From NCBI RefSeq assembly GCF_003692615.1, contig NZ_CP023540.1:620001-684000 (forward strand): a stretch of 64,000 nt of DNA, written 5' to 3'. Shown piece by piece: positions 22,435 to 31,225 of this stretch (position 1 is the first letter of the stretch; the number at the start of each line of letters is the position of its first letter). The notes under the pieces were generated by a model. That model was not told the DNA's origin. It searched no databases and saw nothing but the letters and a program-made list of their open reading frames with translations. A program made the translations under genes and the position numbers. The stretch comes from Chryseobacterium sp. 6424 (GTDB taxonomy: Bacteria > Bacteroidota > Bacteroidia > Flavobacteriales > Weeksellaceae).

Positions 22435-24525
22435 ATGAAAAAGATGACGATAGGCGTACTCGCATTCTCAGGACTTGTACTCCTGAACTCTTGCGGTACC
22501 ATTAACTCCGCAGAAAGCAAAAGCACCGAAACCACTGTACAGACAGAAACCAAAGCAGAACCCATAAAAGAAGAAGGGCTGAATTTGGCTTACATGGATA
22601 CTTCCGTACGTCCACAAGACGATTTTTTCAGCTATGTGAATGGTAACTGGGTGAAAACCGCAGAAATCCCTTCAGATAAAGCATCATGGGGAAGTTTCAA
22701 TGCACTTCGTGAGGATGTGGATGTGGCGTCACTAGAAATCCTCAACAAAATTTTGGGCGAAACTTATCCGGCCGGTTCGGAAGGGCAAAAAATCCAGGCG
22801 CTTTACGGCACATTCATGAACTGGGAGAAACGAAATGCTGACGGCATCAACCCGATAAAGGCTGACCTTGCCAAAATCGACCAAGTAAAAACCATTGCCG
22901 ACCTTCAGAAATATCTCATTGAAGCAACCAAAACTGGCGACAATCCGTTGTATGCATGGCGTGTAGGTCCGGATTTGAAAAATTCCAACATGAACGCGGT
23001 TTATTTCGGTGGGCCGAGCCTTGGCCTTGGCAGAGATTACTATCAGAAACAGAACGATGCCAATACCAAAACCCTCGAGGAATATAAAAATTATGTAGCA
23101 CAACTGTTCACAGTTCTTGGATATAAAAACCCAGACCAGACCGCACAGCAGGTAGTCGCTTTTGAAAAGCAACTGGCCGCCAACCTACTCACCAATGAGC
23201 AGAACCGCGATGCCAACCTGCGTTATAATCCTAAAACAGTAGCTGAACTGAAAACTTTGGTAAAGAACGTAGATCTACAGAACTATCTGAACAAGGCAGG
23301 GGTAAATACCGATAAAGTGATCGTAAGCGAAATTAAGTATCTTCAGACGATGGATACATGGATGAATGCACGCACGCTTCCTCTCATTAAAGATTACATG
23401 AAAGCACGTTTGGTATCCGGCAACGCCACAAGTTTAGACCAGCGTTTGGATGATATCAACTTCAACTTTTACTCCAAATATCTGCAAGGACAGAAAGAAC
23501 AGCGTGCGATGGATAAGCGCGGACTGGGCGTGATCAACGGGACTTTAGGTGAAGCCTTCGGTAAACTGTACGTGGAAAAATATTTCCCGGCCGGCGCAAA
23601 GGAACAGATGGAAACCTACATCAGCTACCTGAAAAAAGCCTTCCAGCATCACATTGCGAACCTCGACTGGATGTCTGATGAGACCAAAGTGAAAGCACAG
23701 GATAAACTCTCGAAATTCAGTGTGAAAATTGCCTATCCCGACACTTGGAAGGATTACTCTAAATTAACCCTCGTCGCGCCAGAGCAGGGCGGAACGTATT
23801 ATGCAAACTTGCAAAACGTCTCGAAATGGCAGTATGAGAAAAACCTCGATAAAGTAGGTAAACCGGTAGATAAAACAGAGTGGGGAATGGCTCCGCAGAC
23901 CGTAAACGCGTATTACAGCGGTTCCAATAACGAAATCGTGTTCCCGGCAGCCATCCTTCAGCCGCCGTTCTTCAATTTCAAAGCAGATCCTGCTGTGAAT
24001 TTCGGTGGAATCGGTGCTGTAATCGGCCACGAAATATCCCACGGATTTGATGATTCGGGCTCTCGCTTTGATGGGGACGGAAACCTAAACAACTGGTGGA
24101 CAGATGCTGACCGCAAGAACTTCGACCTGAAAGTAGGCAAACTGGCAGATCAGTACAGCCAATACGAACCTGTGAAAGGCAGTTTCATCAACGGGAAATT
24201 CACCAGTGGTGAAAACATCGGCGATCTTGGTGGTGTAGCTGTAGCCTACACAGCCCTCCAAATGTATCTTAAAGATCATGGGAATCCAGGCCCAATCAGT
24301 GGCTTTACACAAGACCAACGATTCTTTATGAGTTGGGCAACTGTATGGAGAACCAAATCTACCGAGCAGTACATGGTGAATCAGGTGAAGACAGATCCGC
24401 ACTCTCCAGGCTATTTCCGTGCATTCGGGCCGTTGGTAAATCAAGATTCGTTCTACAAGGCTTTCGATGTGAAACCGGGCGATAAGCTTTACAAAGCACC
24501 GGAAGAAAGAATCAAGATCTGGTAG
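22435..24525 (+). CDS. M13 (neprilysin-type) zinc metallopeptidase, lipoprotein
   Basis: Exported endopeptidase of 696 aa. The lipobox LLNSC puts the lipid-anchored Cys at residue 20, followed by a short linker rich in Thr, Lys and Glu. The Peptidase_M13 N-terminal domain spans about residues 60-440 and the catalytic domain the rest. The zinc site is HEISH (His532, Glu533, His536), with the third ligand Glu593 in ENIGDLGGV. The conserved NAYY of the substrate cleft is also present. It probably trims peptides in the periplasm or at the cell surface. Monocistronic, with its own terminator. Confidence 0.95.
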   Translation: MKKMTIGVLAFSGLVLLNSCGTINSAESKSTETTVQTETKAEPIKEEGLNLAYMDTSVRPQDDFFSYVNGNWVKTAEIPSDKASWGSFNALREDVDVASLEILNKILGETYPAGSEGQKIQALYGTFMNWEKRNADGINPIKADLAKIDQVKTIADLQKYLIEATKTGDNPLYAWRVGPDLKNSNMNAVYFGGPSLGLGRDYYQKQNDANTKTLEEYKNYVAQLFTVLGYKNPDQTAQQVVAFEKQLAANLLTNEQNRDANLRYNPKTVAELKTLVKNVDLQNYLNKAGVNTDKVIVSEIKYLQTMDTWMNARTLPLIKDYMKARLVSGNATSLDQRLDDINFNFYSKYLQGQKEQRAMDKRGLGVINGTLGEAFGKLYVEKYFPAGAKEQMETYISYLKKAFQHHIANLDWMSDETKVKAQDKLSKFSVKIAYPDTWKDYSKLTLVAPEQGGTYYANLQNVSKWQYEKNLDKVGKPVDKTEWGMAPQTVNAYYSGSNNEIVFPAAILQPPFFNFKADPAVNFGGIGAVIGHEISHGFDDSGSRFDGDGNLNNWWTDADRKNFDLKVGKLADQYSQYEPVKGSFINGKFTSGENIGDLGGVAVAYTALQMYLKDHGNPGPISGFTQDQRFFMSWATVWRTKSTEQYMVNQVKTDPHSPGYFRAFGPLVNQDSFYKAFDVKPGDKLYKAPEERIKIW

Positions 24526-24533
24526 CAAATTCC

Positions 24534-24568
24534 AAATCACTCAGTTTTTTTACTGGGTGATTTTTTTT
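24534..24568 (+). terminator. Terminator of the M13 peptidase gene
   Basis: Stem AAATCACTCAG / CTGGGTGATTT (one G-U pair) with an 8-base loop and a run of eight T. Confidence 0.9.
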
Positions 24569-24700
24569 GGGCGTGTCCCTCGCAGCCGCCTTGGCCGCCG
24601 CCCGGGCCGCGCTTTCCGCTCTATCCTCTGCCTGCTGCCGCAGGCAGAGGGATGCCGCTGCAATCGCTCACGCGGTGCCGTGCCAGATTACAAGCCCCGA
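24569..24700. repeat. GC-rich structured intergenic element
   Basis: This segment is far richer in G and C than its surroundings and is non-coding. It holds a perfect stem CCTCTGCCTG / CAGGCAGAGG (24625-24634, 24641-24650) around a CTGCCG loop, and a second block GATGCCGCTGCAATCGCTCA. I recall similar GC-rich tracts after genes in other Bacteroidota, but cannot verify it here. Possibly a dispersed repeat or a structured RNA. Confidence 0.5.
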
Positions 24701-24755
24701 TCAGTGAACTCAGCAATCTTGAAGCCTGCCGCGCACAGCCTTGACAAGGTTTAAC

Positions 24756-24868
24756 GGATTCCGGAGGAATCCTATCTGTGTAGAACAATGATCTGATATT
24801 TCCAGGCGCGCTCCGTAGGAGCGCTATCAATCAGCTATAGCAAGCAAAATAGCGTTCCTACGGAACGC
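24756..24868. repeat. REP-like palindromes, including an inverted pair (REPIN-like)
   Basis: Three short palindromes with 3-base loops: GGATTCC-GGA-GGAATCC at 24756-24772, GCGCTCC-GTA-GGAGCGC at 24808-24824, and GCGTTCC-TAC-GGAACGC at 24852-24868. The last two are in inverted orientation 27 bases apart, the layout of a REP doublet. The cores match the palindromes beside the RAYT gene at 37.2 kb. Confidence 0.7.
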
Positions 24869-24971
24869 CCTTATTTAACATCACAAGAAACTCTGCACCA
24901 CCTTGTCAAGGTTCCAAACTTTTACAAGGTTAGACAGGCAAGACCAAACTAAAAAAAACTACGAAAAAAAA

Positions 24972-25463
24972 TCAAAACCGATAACCCAAACTCAGCCCCG
25001 CGTCACCCAGTATCGGTAACAAAGCTTCCGGATGTATCAGATCTACACCCAAATCGCCGTATACATCTACCGAAAACCTGTCCCGGATCATGAATTTATA
25101 CCCAAGACCTGCCAAAATGCCCGCTTCCTCGTACATGCCTACACGGTGTCTCACGTTCGGGTCCGAAGGCGGAAAATATTCATCCCGATTATAGATCGCC
25201 GAAAGTTGCAGATACAGTTTACTGAAATTCTGTCTTTTCAGCGGATAATACCTTCCGAAACCTTTCAGGAACAGACGGTTTTGTGTGTCATCAGACAATT
25301 TTACTAATCCCGTTCCGGCATGTACACCGGCTGAAAAGTGGTGTGCAATCCTGTATTCGTAACTTACGTCAACTATTTTCAGCAAATTTATTTTCGCTTC
25401 ATTATTTTGCGCGATTATTGCAGAGGAGCAGAAGACAAAAAGGAAAGCGTAAATCTTCATCAT
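24972..25463 (-). CDS. Small outer-membrane-type beta-barrel protein, unknown function
   Basis: 163 aa with a signal peptide (FLFVFCSSAIIAQ). The mature part is a succession of amphipathic strands (VDVSYEYRIAHHFSAGVHAG, GLGYKFMIRDRFSVDVYGDLG) and ends in LGYRF, the terminal aromatic residue recognised by the outer-membrane assembly machinery. At this size an eight-strand barrel is likely. No named family is recognised. Its start faces the alpha/beta hydrolase gene 34 bases away, so the two share a short divergent promoter region. Confidence 0.75.
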   Translation of the reverse strand: MMKIYAFLFVFCSSAIIAQNNEAKINLLKIVDVSYEYRIAHHFSAGVHAGTGLVKLSDDTQNRLFLKGFGRYYPLKRQNFSKLYLQLSAIYNRDEYFPPSDPNVRHRVGMYEEAGILAGLGYKFMIRDRFSVDVYGDLGVDLIHPEALLPILGDAGLSLGYRF

Positions 25464-25497
25464 TTTTTTATTTGGGTTAAATTTAATTTAAATTTCA

Positions 25498-26358
25498 ATG
25501 CAAAGACTGAAAACCAATATCACAATTGAGCGTAATATTCTTATAGAAAATCCTGTAACCCGAAATTTTCTGGCAGACGCTTTCTATCCCGAGTCTTCTG
25601 AAAACTTACCGCTCATCATTTTTGCTCACGGTTACAAAGGCTACAAAGATTGGGGTGCTTGGGACCTTATGGCCGAAAAGTTCGCCGAAGCAGGCTTCTT
25701 CTTTGTGAAATTCAATTTTTCACATAACGGAACTACTGTAGAACAACCTACCGAGTTTGCTGATTTAGATGCTTTCGGAAATAATAATTTCAGCAAAGAA
25801 ATGCTTGATTACGATGAGGTCCTGAACTGCTTCAGTACGCGCCCAAACATCAATTCCGAAAAAATAGTATTGATTGGCCATAGTCGCGGCGCCGGAATTT
25901 CAGTGATAAAAGCTTTTGAGGATGATCGGGTGAAAACTTTGATCTCATTAGCGGGTGTGAGTCATTTTGGATACCGTTTCCCGAGCGGTGAACGGTTGGA
26001 TAAGTGGCGCGAAACCGGAGTGATGTACTCTGAAAATGCCCGTACAAAGCAGCAAATGCCGCATTATTACCAGTTCTATGAAGATTATAAAGCGAATGAA
26101 AATCGGTTTTCTGTACAATATGCGGCGCAACATCTTGAAAAACCATTTCTGATTGTGCAGGGAACTGAGGATGACGCCGTAAAGGATAAGGAAGCTTACT
26201 TACTGCATGAATGGTGTAAGAGTTCAGAACTGCGGCTGATAGAAGGTGCGAATCATACCTTCGGTGCGAAAGAACCTTGGGTAGAGACTGATCTGCCTGC
26301 CGACCTAGAGGCTACGGTAGAGATGTGTATTGATTTTCTACGGCAAGAAGTCATGTAA
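25498..26358 (+). CDS. Alpha/beta hydrolase (dienelactone hydrolase/prolyl peptidase-like)
   Basis: Cytoplasmic serine hydrolase of 286 aa; no signal peptide is visible. Elements in order are the oxyanion stretch LIIFAHGYKGYKDWG at about 38-52, the nucleophile elbow GHSRGAG at about 125-131 with its Ser, the acid region VQGTEDDAVKDKE, and the catalytic His in EGANHTFGAKEPW near 255. The Arg next to the nucleophile (GHSRG) is a known variant in this group. The substrate is unknown; an esterase or acyl-peptide hydrolase is plausible. Confidence 0.88.
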   Translation: MQRLKTNITIERNILIENPVTRNFLADAFYPESSENLPLIIFAHGYKGYKDWGAWDLMAEKFAEAGFFFVKFNFSHNGTTVEQPTEFADLDAFGNNNFSKEMLDYDEVLNCFSTRPNINSEKIVLIGHSRGAGISVIKAFEDDRVKTLISLAGVSHFGYRFPSGERLDKWRETGVMYSENARTKQQMPHYYQFYEDYKANENRFSVQYAAQHLEKPFLIVQGTEDDAVKDKEAYLLHEWCKSSELRLIEGANHTFGAKEPWVETDLPADLEATVEMCIDFLRQEVM

Positions 26359-26412
26359 TATGATGCTTCATTCATAAAAAAAACTATTTTTCACCTTATA
26401 AAAATTTTACCT

Positions 26413-27240
26413 ATGGATCTATTTACCGGTATCGACTGGCCCAATTTTACAGACCCGCAAATCTGGGTTAGCTTGCTGACACTTACCTTCCTTGAAATTG
26501 TATTGGGTGTGGATAATATTATCTTCATCTCCATCATTTCAGACAAATTGCCTAAAGAAAAACAACGTTTTGCGCGTAATTTAGGCTTGGCTTTCGCTAT
26601 GATCTTCCGTGTGATTCTGCTACTGATGATCAATTGGATCATCTCTCTGAAAGATCCTGTCCTCACACTCAGTTGGTTTAATGAACCGGGTACCGATGCG
26701 CCGCTGGCTCTTAGCTGGAAAGATATCATACTGTTGGTAGGTGGAGTTTTCCTTATTGGTAAAAGTACCTTCGAGATTCATGGGAAAATGCAGCCACATC
26801 AGGAATCCCATAAACCGAAATCCTCCGCATCAACACTGATGACGATGGTCATTTTACAGATTATATTGATTGATATGGTATTTTCGCTTGATTCGATCCT
26901 TACTGCAGTAGGTCTGGTAGATAATGTGATGCTGATGATAATTGCTGTAGTGGTTTCTATTGGTATTATGATGGCGTTTGCCGGGCCAATCTCTGCCATC
27001 ATTAATAAATACCCAAGCTTACAGATGCTGGCGCTATCATTCCTTGTAGTCATTGGGGTGATGTTGGTGGCCGAAGGTATTCACCAGCACGTGAGCAAGA
27101 ATATTATCTATTCATGTCTTGCATTTAGTTTGGCAGTGGAAATGCTGAATATACGCTTAAGGAATAATGAACAGAAACGTTACTTAAAACTGAACCCAGA
27201 CCTTAACAAAGATTTGAGTCTGAAACAGGAAGAAGAATAA
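26413..27240 (+). CDS. TerC-family integral membrane protein
   Basis: 275-aa inner-membrane protein with about seven transmembrane helices. It has the two family signatures with buried acidic residues: LEIVLGVDNIIFISII at about 25-40 and IDMVFSLDSILTAVGL at about 155-170. TerC proteins are named for tellurite resistance, but members such as Alx and YceF-type proteins move manganese or help metalate exported proteins. A highly charged cytoplasmic tail follows the last helix. Monocistronic, 54 bases after the hydrolase gene, ending at a bidirectional terminator. Confidence 0.93.
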   Translation: MDLFTGIDWPNFTDPQIWVSLLTLTFLEIVLGVDNIIFISIISDKLPKEKQRFARNLGLAFAMIFRVILLLMINWIISLKDPVLTLSWFNEPGTDAPLALSWKDIILLVGGVFLIGKSTFEIHGKMQPHQESHKPKSSASTLMTMVILQIILIDMVFSLDSILTAVGLVDNVMLMIIAVVVSIGIMMAFAGPISAIINKYPSLQMLALSFLVVIGVMLVAEGIHQHVSKNIIYSCLAFSLAVEMLNIRLRNNEQKRYLKLNPDLNKDLSLKQEEE

Positions 27241-27244
27241 AAAG

Positions 27245-27270
27245 AAGGGAGTGATTTTTCACTCCCTTTT
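27245..27270. terminator. Bidirectional terminator between terC and the flavin reductase gene
   Basis: Perfect 9-bp stem AAGGGAGTG / CACTCCCTT with loop ATTTTT and flanking A and T runs on either side. It serves two converging genes. Confidence 0.9.
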
Positions 27271-28095
27271 CTATTTAACGGTCAATACTTGCCAGGCAAG
27301 TTCGGGTTGGTTGTTTTCAAGATGTTTCTTTGCTGCTGCGTGTGCATTTTCATCACTATGAAACTGCGCCTCGGGTAAGCTTTCTACGTTAGCCAGCATA
27401 GCCAAATCGTTCCCCGTAAGTATTTTAGAATGTCTTATTTCCGTGGGCAGACGATCAAAGCCAATGCCTTTCGTCACCAAAGGCTTAGGCACTTCAAATA
27501 GGTTATTTTCATCATTCCGGGAATACCAGTTTCCACCGAGGCGCGCTACCAGATCAAGTTTCTTCTGATCAAGAGTCCCTGCTTCATTCAGATATTCTTC
27601 GCGGACATGAATTTTAAGTATTTCACAAATCACCAGATTGCCGGCGCCGCCTTCTGTTCCCAGGGGTTTAATTTCGACCACCTTACATTCTAGGTTTACA
27701 GGGCATTCGTCAATTAGTTTAGGCTTTACAAGATCAGCGTCTTTCATGGTAAGCCCAGCTTTCAGAAATTCGTTGGTTCCTTTATCATATTCGGTTGAAG
27801 CTAAGGAAACCTGCTGAACGATCGGATAATTTACGATACCGATGACTACTTCCGCAACTTCCTGAACGTTTTCCAGCGTGTGTTTCGTGGTATTATCGCG
27901 TACTCTTCTTGAGGGGGAAAATACAACTACCGGCGGGTTGGTACTGAACAGGTTGAAAAAACTGAACGGGCTGAGGTTGATGTTTCCCGCCTTGTCTGTT
28001 GTGGAAGCTAGTGCAATGGGACGAGGTGCGATGGCGGTTTGCAGCAGCGTTTGCAGTTGTAGGTTGTTTAAGTCTTTGGGGGATATCGTTTTCAT
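27271..28095 (-). CDS. Flavin reductase-like, FMN-binding split-barrel protein
   Basis: Cytoplasmic 274-aa protein of the flavin reductase/FMN-binding family. The N-terminal FMN-binding region reads AIAPRPIALASTTDKAG at about 17-33, followed by NLSPFSFFNLFSTNPPVVVFSPS, both typical. The C-terminal 90 residues are longer than in simple reductases. It is the last gene of the hppD-fahA operon, 14 bases after fahA. Genes of this type often accompany fahA in flavobacteria; a role in aromatic ring metabolism or in supplying reduced flavin is inferred from position only. Confidence 0.88.
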   Translation of the reverse strand: MKTISPKDLNNLQLQTLLQTAIAPRPIALASTTDKAGNINLSPFSFFNLFSTNPPVVVFSPSRRVRDNTTKHTLENVQEVAEVVIGIVNYPIVQQVSLASTEYDKGTNEFLKAGLTMKDADLVKPKLIDECPVNLECKVVEIKPLGTEGGAGNLVICEILKIHVREEYLNEAGTLDQKKLDLVARLGGNWYSRNDENNLFEVPKPLVTKGIGFDRLPTEIRHSKILTGNDLAMLANVESLPEAQFHSDENAHAAAKKHLENNQPELAWQVLTVK

Positions 28096-28109
28096 GTTGG
28101 ATGTTTACT

Positions 28110-29366
28110 TTAAGCATTCTCTTTTGCCGGCAGGATCTTTCCGCTTACTTCGCCGAAACCAACTCTGATTCCGTCTTTCTCAGCGTAACCGCGCATGATC
28201 ACCGTGTCATTATCTTCAATGAACTTCCGCTCCTGGCCGTCCTTCAGTTTTAATGGTCTCTGGCCACGCCAAGTAAGTTCCAGCATCGATCCGTAAGAAT
28301 CCGGCGTGCTGCCCGATATAGTTCCGGAGGCATACACATCGCCCACTTCAATATTACAGCCATTGACTGTGTGGTGTGCGAGTTGCTGTGCCATGTTCCA
28401 ATACATATACTTGAAGTTGCTTTGCGAGATCAGGCATTCTGTTCCATTCTCTGGCTGCAAAAATACTTGTAGATTGATGTCGAAATTGCGGTTCCCATTA
28501 AATTTAAGATAATCAAGAACTTCAGGGTCTTGTAGCGGTGAACTTGTTCTGAAAGGTTCCAGCGCCTCCAGTGTAACTACCCATGGCGAGATGGAACTAC
28601 CGAAATTCTTACCTAAAAATGGTCCGAGTGGAACATATTCCCAACTTTGGATATCGCGTGCGGACCAGTCGTTAAATAAAACCATCCCGAAAATCGCGTC
28701 CTCAGCTTCTTCGGTAGAAATGCTTTCCCCCATTTCGGTGTTTTTATTGATGACAAAAGCCATTTCAAGCTCAAAATCGAGCTGTTTGGTAGGCCCGAAG
28801 ACTGGTTTTTCCGCATCGGCAGGTTTTGTTTGCCCTTTCGGACGGATGATTTCGCTGCCGGAAACTACGATGGATGAAGCGCGGCCGTGATAACCTACCG
28901 GCAAGTGCTTCCAGTTAGGTAAAAGCGCGTTCGCTGGATCGCGGAACATCATGCCTACATTGGTCGCGTGTTCGATGCTGCTGTAAAAATCGGTATAGTT
29001 CGGGATATGTAGGGGCATCATCATTTTCACCCGGTCAAGATCGAAGAAACAGTCTTCCTTGGTCTTTTCGTCATTGGAAAGTTTAGAATCTTCCAACAGT
29101 AGTTCCTGGATTTTGACACGAACCGCATTTGTGACCGGCTTGCCTAGCTCAATGAATTCATTTAAGGTATAGGCTTCAAATATGTTATCGTTCAGGCCTT
29201 CTATTTCATCGAAGAAACCATAATCGTAAAGGGTGGCCAGGTCGATCACCAAATCACCGATCCGGGTGCAGCACGCGATATATTCCTGATCGAAAACCGC
29301 CACGCCAAAGGGGATGTTATGTATTGAAAAGTCGGACTCCGGGCTGTATGGTACAAATGATTTCAT
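28110..29366 (-). CDS. fahA: Fumarylacetoacetase
   Basis: Final enzyme of tyrosine degradation; it hydrolyses fumarylacetoacetate to fumarate and acetoacetate. The 418-aa length matches the family. Conserved blocks are YTDFYSSIEHATNVGMMF with the metal and catalytic residues (Asp, His, Glu), LPVGYHGRASSIVVSG, LDFELEMAFVINKNTE, and FNDWSARDIQSWEYVPLGPF. It sits between a small secreted-protein gene and the flavin reductase gene, downstream of hppD, all on the minus strand. Together with hmgA 4 kb away the pathway from 4-hydroxyphenylpyruvate is nearly complete (maleylacetoacetate isomerase is missing here). Confidence 0.96.
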   Translation of the reverse strand: MKSFVPYSPESDFSIHNIPFGVAVFDQEYIACCTRIGDLVIDLATLYDYGFFDEIEGLNDNIFEAYTLNEFIELGKPVTNAVRVKIQELLLEDSKLSNDEKTKEDCFFDLDRVKMMMPLHIPNYTDFYSSIEHATNVGMMFRDPANALLPNWKHLPVGYHGRASSIVVSGSEIIRPKGQTKPADAEKPVFGPTKQLDFELEMAFVINKNTEMGESISTEEAEDAIFGMVLFNDWSARDIQSWEYVPLGPFLGKNFGSSISPWVVTLEALEPFRTSSPLQDPEVLDYLKFNGNRNFDINLQVFLQPENGTECLISQSNFKYMYWNMAQQLAHHTVNGCNIEVGDVYASGTISGSTPDSYGSMLELTWRGQRPLKLKDGQERKFIEDNDTVIMRGYAEKDGIRVGFGEVSGKILPAKENA

Positions 29367-29444
29367 AAGGTGGTTTTTTAAAGAAAAGGTTCAAAGTATA
29401 AATTTGCTTTAGACTTTGAACCTTATTTTCGTTTTTAATATTAA

Positions 29445-29903
29445 TTATTTTTTATTTAATGCACTTTCTTCGATCCAGCGTTCTCTGGTGTTAATATCAA
29501 TGAGGTAAAGGGTTTTCTTCTGCCGTGTCAGCATCAGGGTTTTGGTGAGCGGCAAAGCAATCTTCTGTCCCTCTAGCTTATCGGCTCGAAGTGAGAGCAG
29601 GTTGTGCTGTGCACGTACGGCATCCCCGGTAAAGACATTTGAGGTGGTTTGGCCATTTTGCTTGTCATCGAACATTTCTACATAAGTAGCTTCTTTACCA
29701 CGCAGGATGAGGAAGTTTCTTTCGGTATGGCCATCAAAATCTTTTATCAGGACAAATTTTGCGTTATCCAGATTTACGTCCGCGAGGTTTTGATTAATGC
29801 CATGACGCTCCTCCAACCTTTCAAGCACTGCGTTTACGGTACCGTACTGGGCATGAGCGTGATAGGATATGCCGGCCAACAGCAGCAAAAGTATTTTCTT
29901 CAT
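29445..29903 (-). CDS. Small secreted protein within the tyrosine catabolism operon
   Basis: 152 aa with a signal peptide (MKKILLLLLAGISYHAHAQ). The mature region has a helical beginning (VNAVLERLEERHGINQNLADVNLDNAKFVLIKD) and then strands in which short polar turns alternate (NFLILRGKEATYVEMFDD). No known family is recognised and no catalytic motif is seen. Spacing is 48 bases after hppD and 78 before fahA, so it is probably co-transcribed, yet an exported protein has no clear place in this cytoplasmic pathway. Confidence 0.75.
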   Translation of the reverse strand: MKKILLLLLAGISYHAHAQYGTVNAVLERLEERHGINQNLADVNLDNAKFVLIKDFDGHTERNFLILRGKEATYVEMFDDKQNGQTTSNVFTGDAVRAQHNLLSLRADKLEGQKIALPLTKTLMLTRQKKTLYLIDINTRERWIEESALNKK

Positions 29904-29951
29904 GATGTAAATATTTGATGGGCATTAAGCAAAAATATCACCAAGTCTTCT

Positions 29952-31082
29952 TTAAAGATTCCCGCGGCGTTCCTGTTCTTTCTCTAAAGCCTCGAATAAC
30001 GCTTTGAAGTTCCCCGCACCGAAGCTTTGTGCACCGTGTCTTTCGATGATCTCGTAGAAAAGTGTTGGGCGGTCTTCCACAGGTTTGGTGAAGATCTGCA
30101 GCAGGTAGCCTTCTTCATCACAATCGATAAGGATGCCGAGTTCTGCCAGTTTTTTGATGTCTTCATCGATGTTTCCTACACGGTCTGGCACCATATCATA
30201 ATACGCATCAGGAGGAGCGGGAAGGAATTCGATGCCGCGCGCCTTAAGTTCCGTCACTGTTTTGATGATGTCTTTGGTAGCTACCGCGATGTGCTGCACG
30301 CCTTCACCTTCATAAAAATCAAGATATTCCTCTACCTGAGATTTTTTCTTTCCTTCGGCAGGTTCATTGATTGGGAATTTGGCATAACCATTACCGTTGC
30401 TCATCACTTTAGACATCAGCGCGGAATATTCGGTATTGATCTGCTTGTCATCAAAACTTAGGATGTTCACAAATCCCATCACTTTTTCGTACCATTCTAC
30501 CGTGGGAATCATGCGGTCCCAATCTACGTTTCCTACGCAATGGTCTACATACAGCAGGCCAACTTCGGTTGGATTATAATCGCTTACCCATTTCTGGTAA
30601 CCCGGCATAAAGTCACCGGAATAATTTTTTCTCTCGATGAACATGTGTACGGTCTCACCATAAGTATAGATTCCGGACATCCGTACTTCGCCATATTCAT
30701 CAGTCAAAGTAACCGGCTCCTGGTAAGGCCTTGCGCCACGCTTCGTAGTTTCTTCAAAGGCGGAATATGCGTCATCTACCCAAAGTGCCAGAACCTTTAC
30801 GCCGTCACCATGCTTTTTCTGATGTTCACAGATTGGAGAGTCGGAGCGGAGGCCAGAGGTTAAAACCAAACGTATTTTCCCCTGCTGCACCACATATGAC
30901 GCTCGGTCGCGAACACCGGTTTCCGGTCCTGCATACGCCACCGACTGGAAGCCGAAGGCTGTTTTGTAAAAATGAGCGGCTTGCTTGGCGTTCCCGACAT
31001 AAAATTCAATATAATCGGTACCGTTGATCGGCAAGAAGTTTTCTGCCTGTGCAATCTTCTCTGCGAAAGTGAGTGTTGACAT
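29952..31082 (-). CDS. hppD: 4-hydroxyphenylpyruvate dioxygenase
   Basis: Fe(II)-dependent enzyme that turns 4-hydroxyphenylpyruvate into homogentisate in tyrosine breakdown. The 376-aa protein has the two-part vicinal-oxygen-chelate fold. The iron ligands are visible: His181 in YVDHCVGNV, His264 in GVQHIAVAT and Glu344 in LFYEIIERHG. The C-terminal gate region GAQSFGAGNFKALFEALE closes the active site. It is the first gene of the minus-strand operon hppD - secreted protein - fahA - flavin reductase. The gap of 143 bases before the CoA-transferase gene holds that gene's terminator. Confidence 0.97.
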   Translation of the reverse strand: MSTLTFAEKIAQAENFLPINGTDYIEFYVGNAKQAAHFYKTAFGFQSVAYAGPETGVRDRASYVVQQGKIRLVLTSGLRSDSPICEHQKKHGDGVKVLALWVDDAYSAFEETTKRGARPYQEPVTLTDEYGEVRMSGIYTYGETVHMFIERKNYSGDFMPGYQKWVSDYNPTEVGLLYVDHCVGNVDWDRMIPTVEWYEKVMGFVNILSFDDKQINTEYSALMSKVMSNGNGYAKFPINEPAEGKKKSQVEEYLDFYEGEGVQHIAVATKDIIKTVTELKARGIEFLPAPPDAYYDMVPDRVGNIDEDIKKLAELGILIDCDEEGYLLQIFTKPVEDRPTLFYEIIERHGAQSFGAGNFKALFEALEKEQERRGNL

Positions 31083-31192
31083 TTTTATTGTTTTTTTGAT
31101 ACGCCAAATTACGAAAAATTTGGGTTTGAGGAAAAGTTACATTCTGGTGAGGTCATTTTTTAAGCTAAATTTTAATTTAATATTTAAATGAA

Positions 31193-31224
31193 AAATCCCG
31201 AACTGAGTCGGGATTTGAGTTGGT
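31193..31224 (-). terminator. Terminator of the CoA-transferase gene
   Basis: On the minus strand, stem AAATCCCGA / TCGGGATTT (31208-31216 with 31193-31201) around a 6-base loop, ending in T residues. It separates this gene from hppD. Confidence 0.85.
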
Positions 31225-31225
31225 T

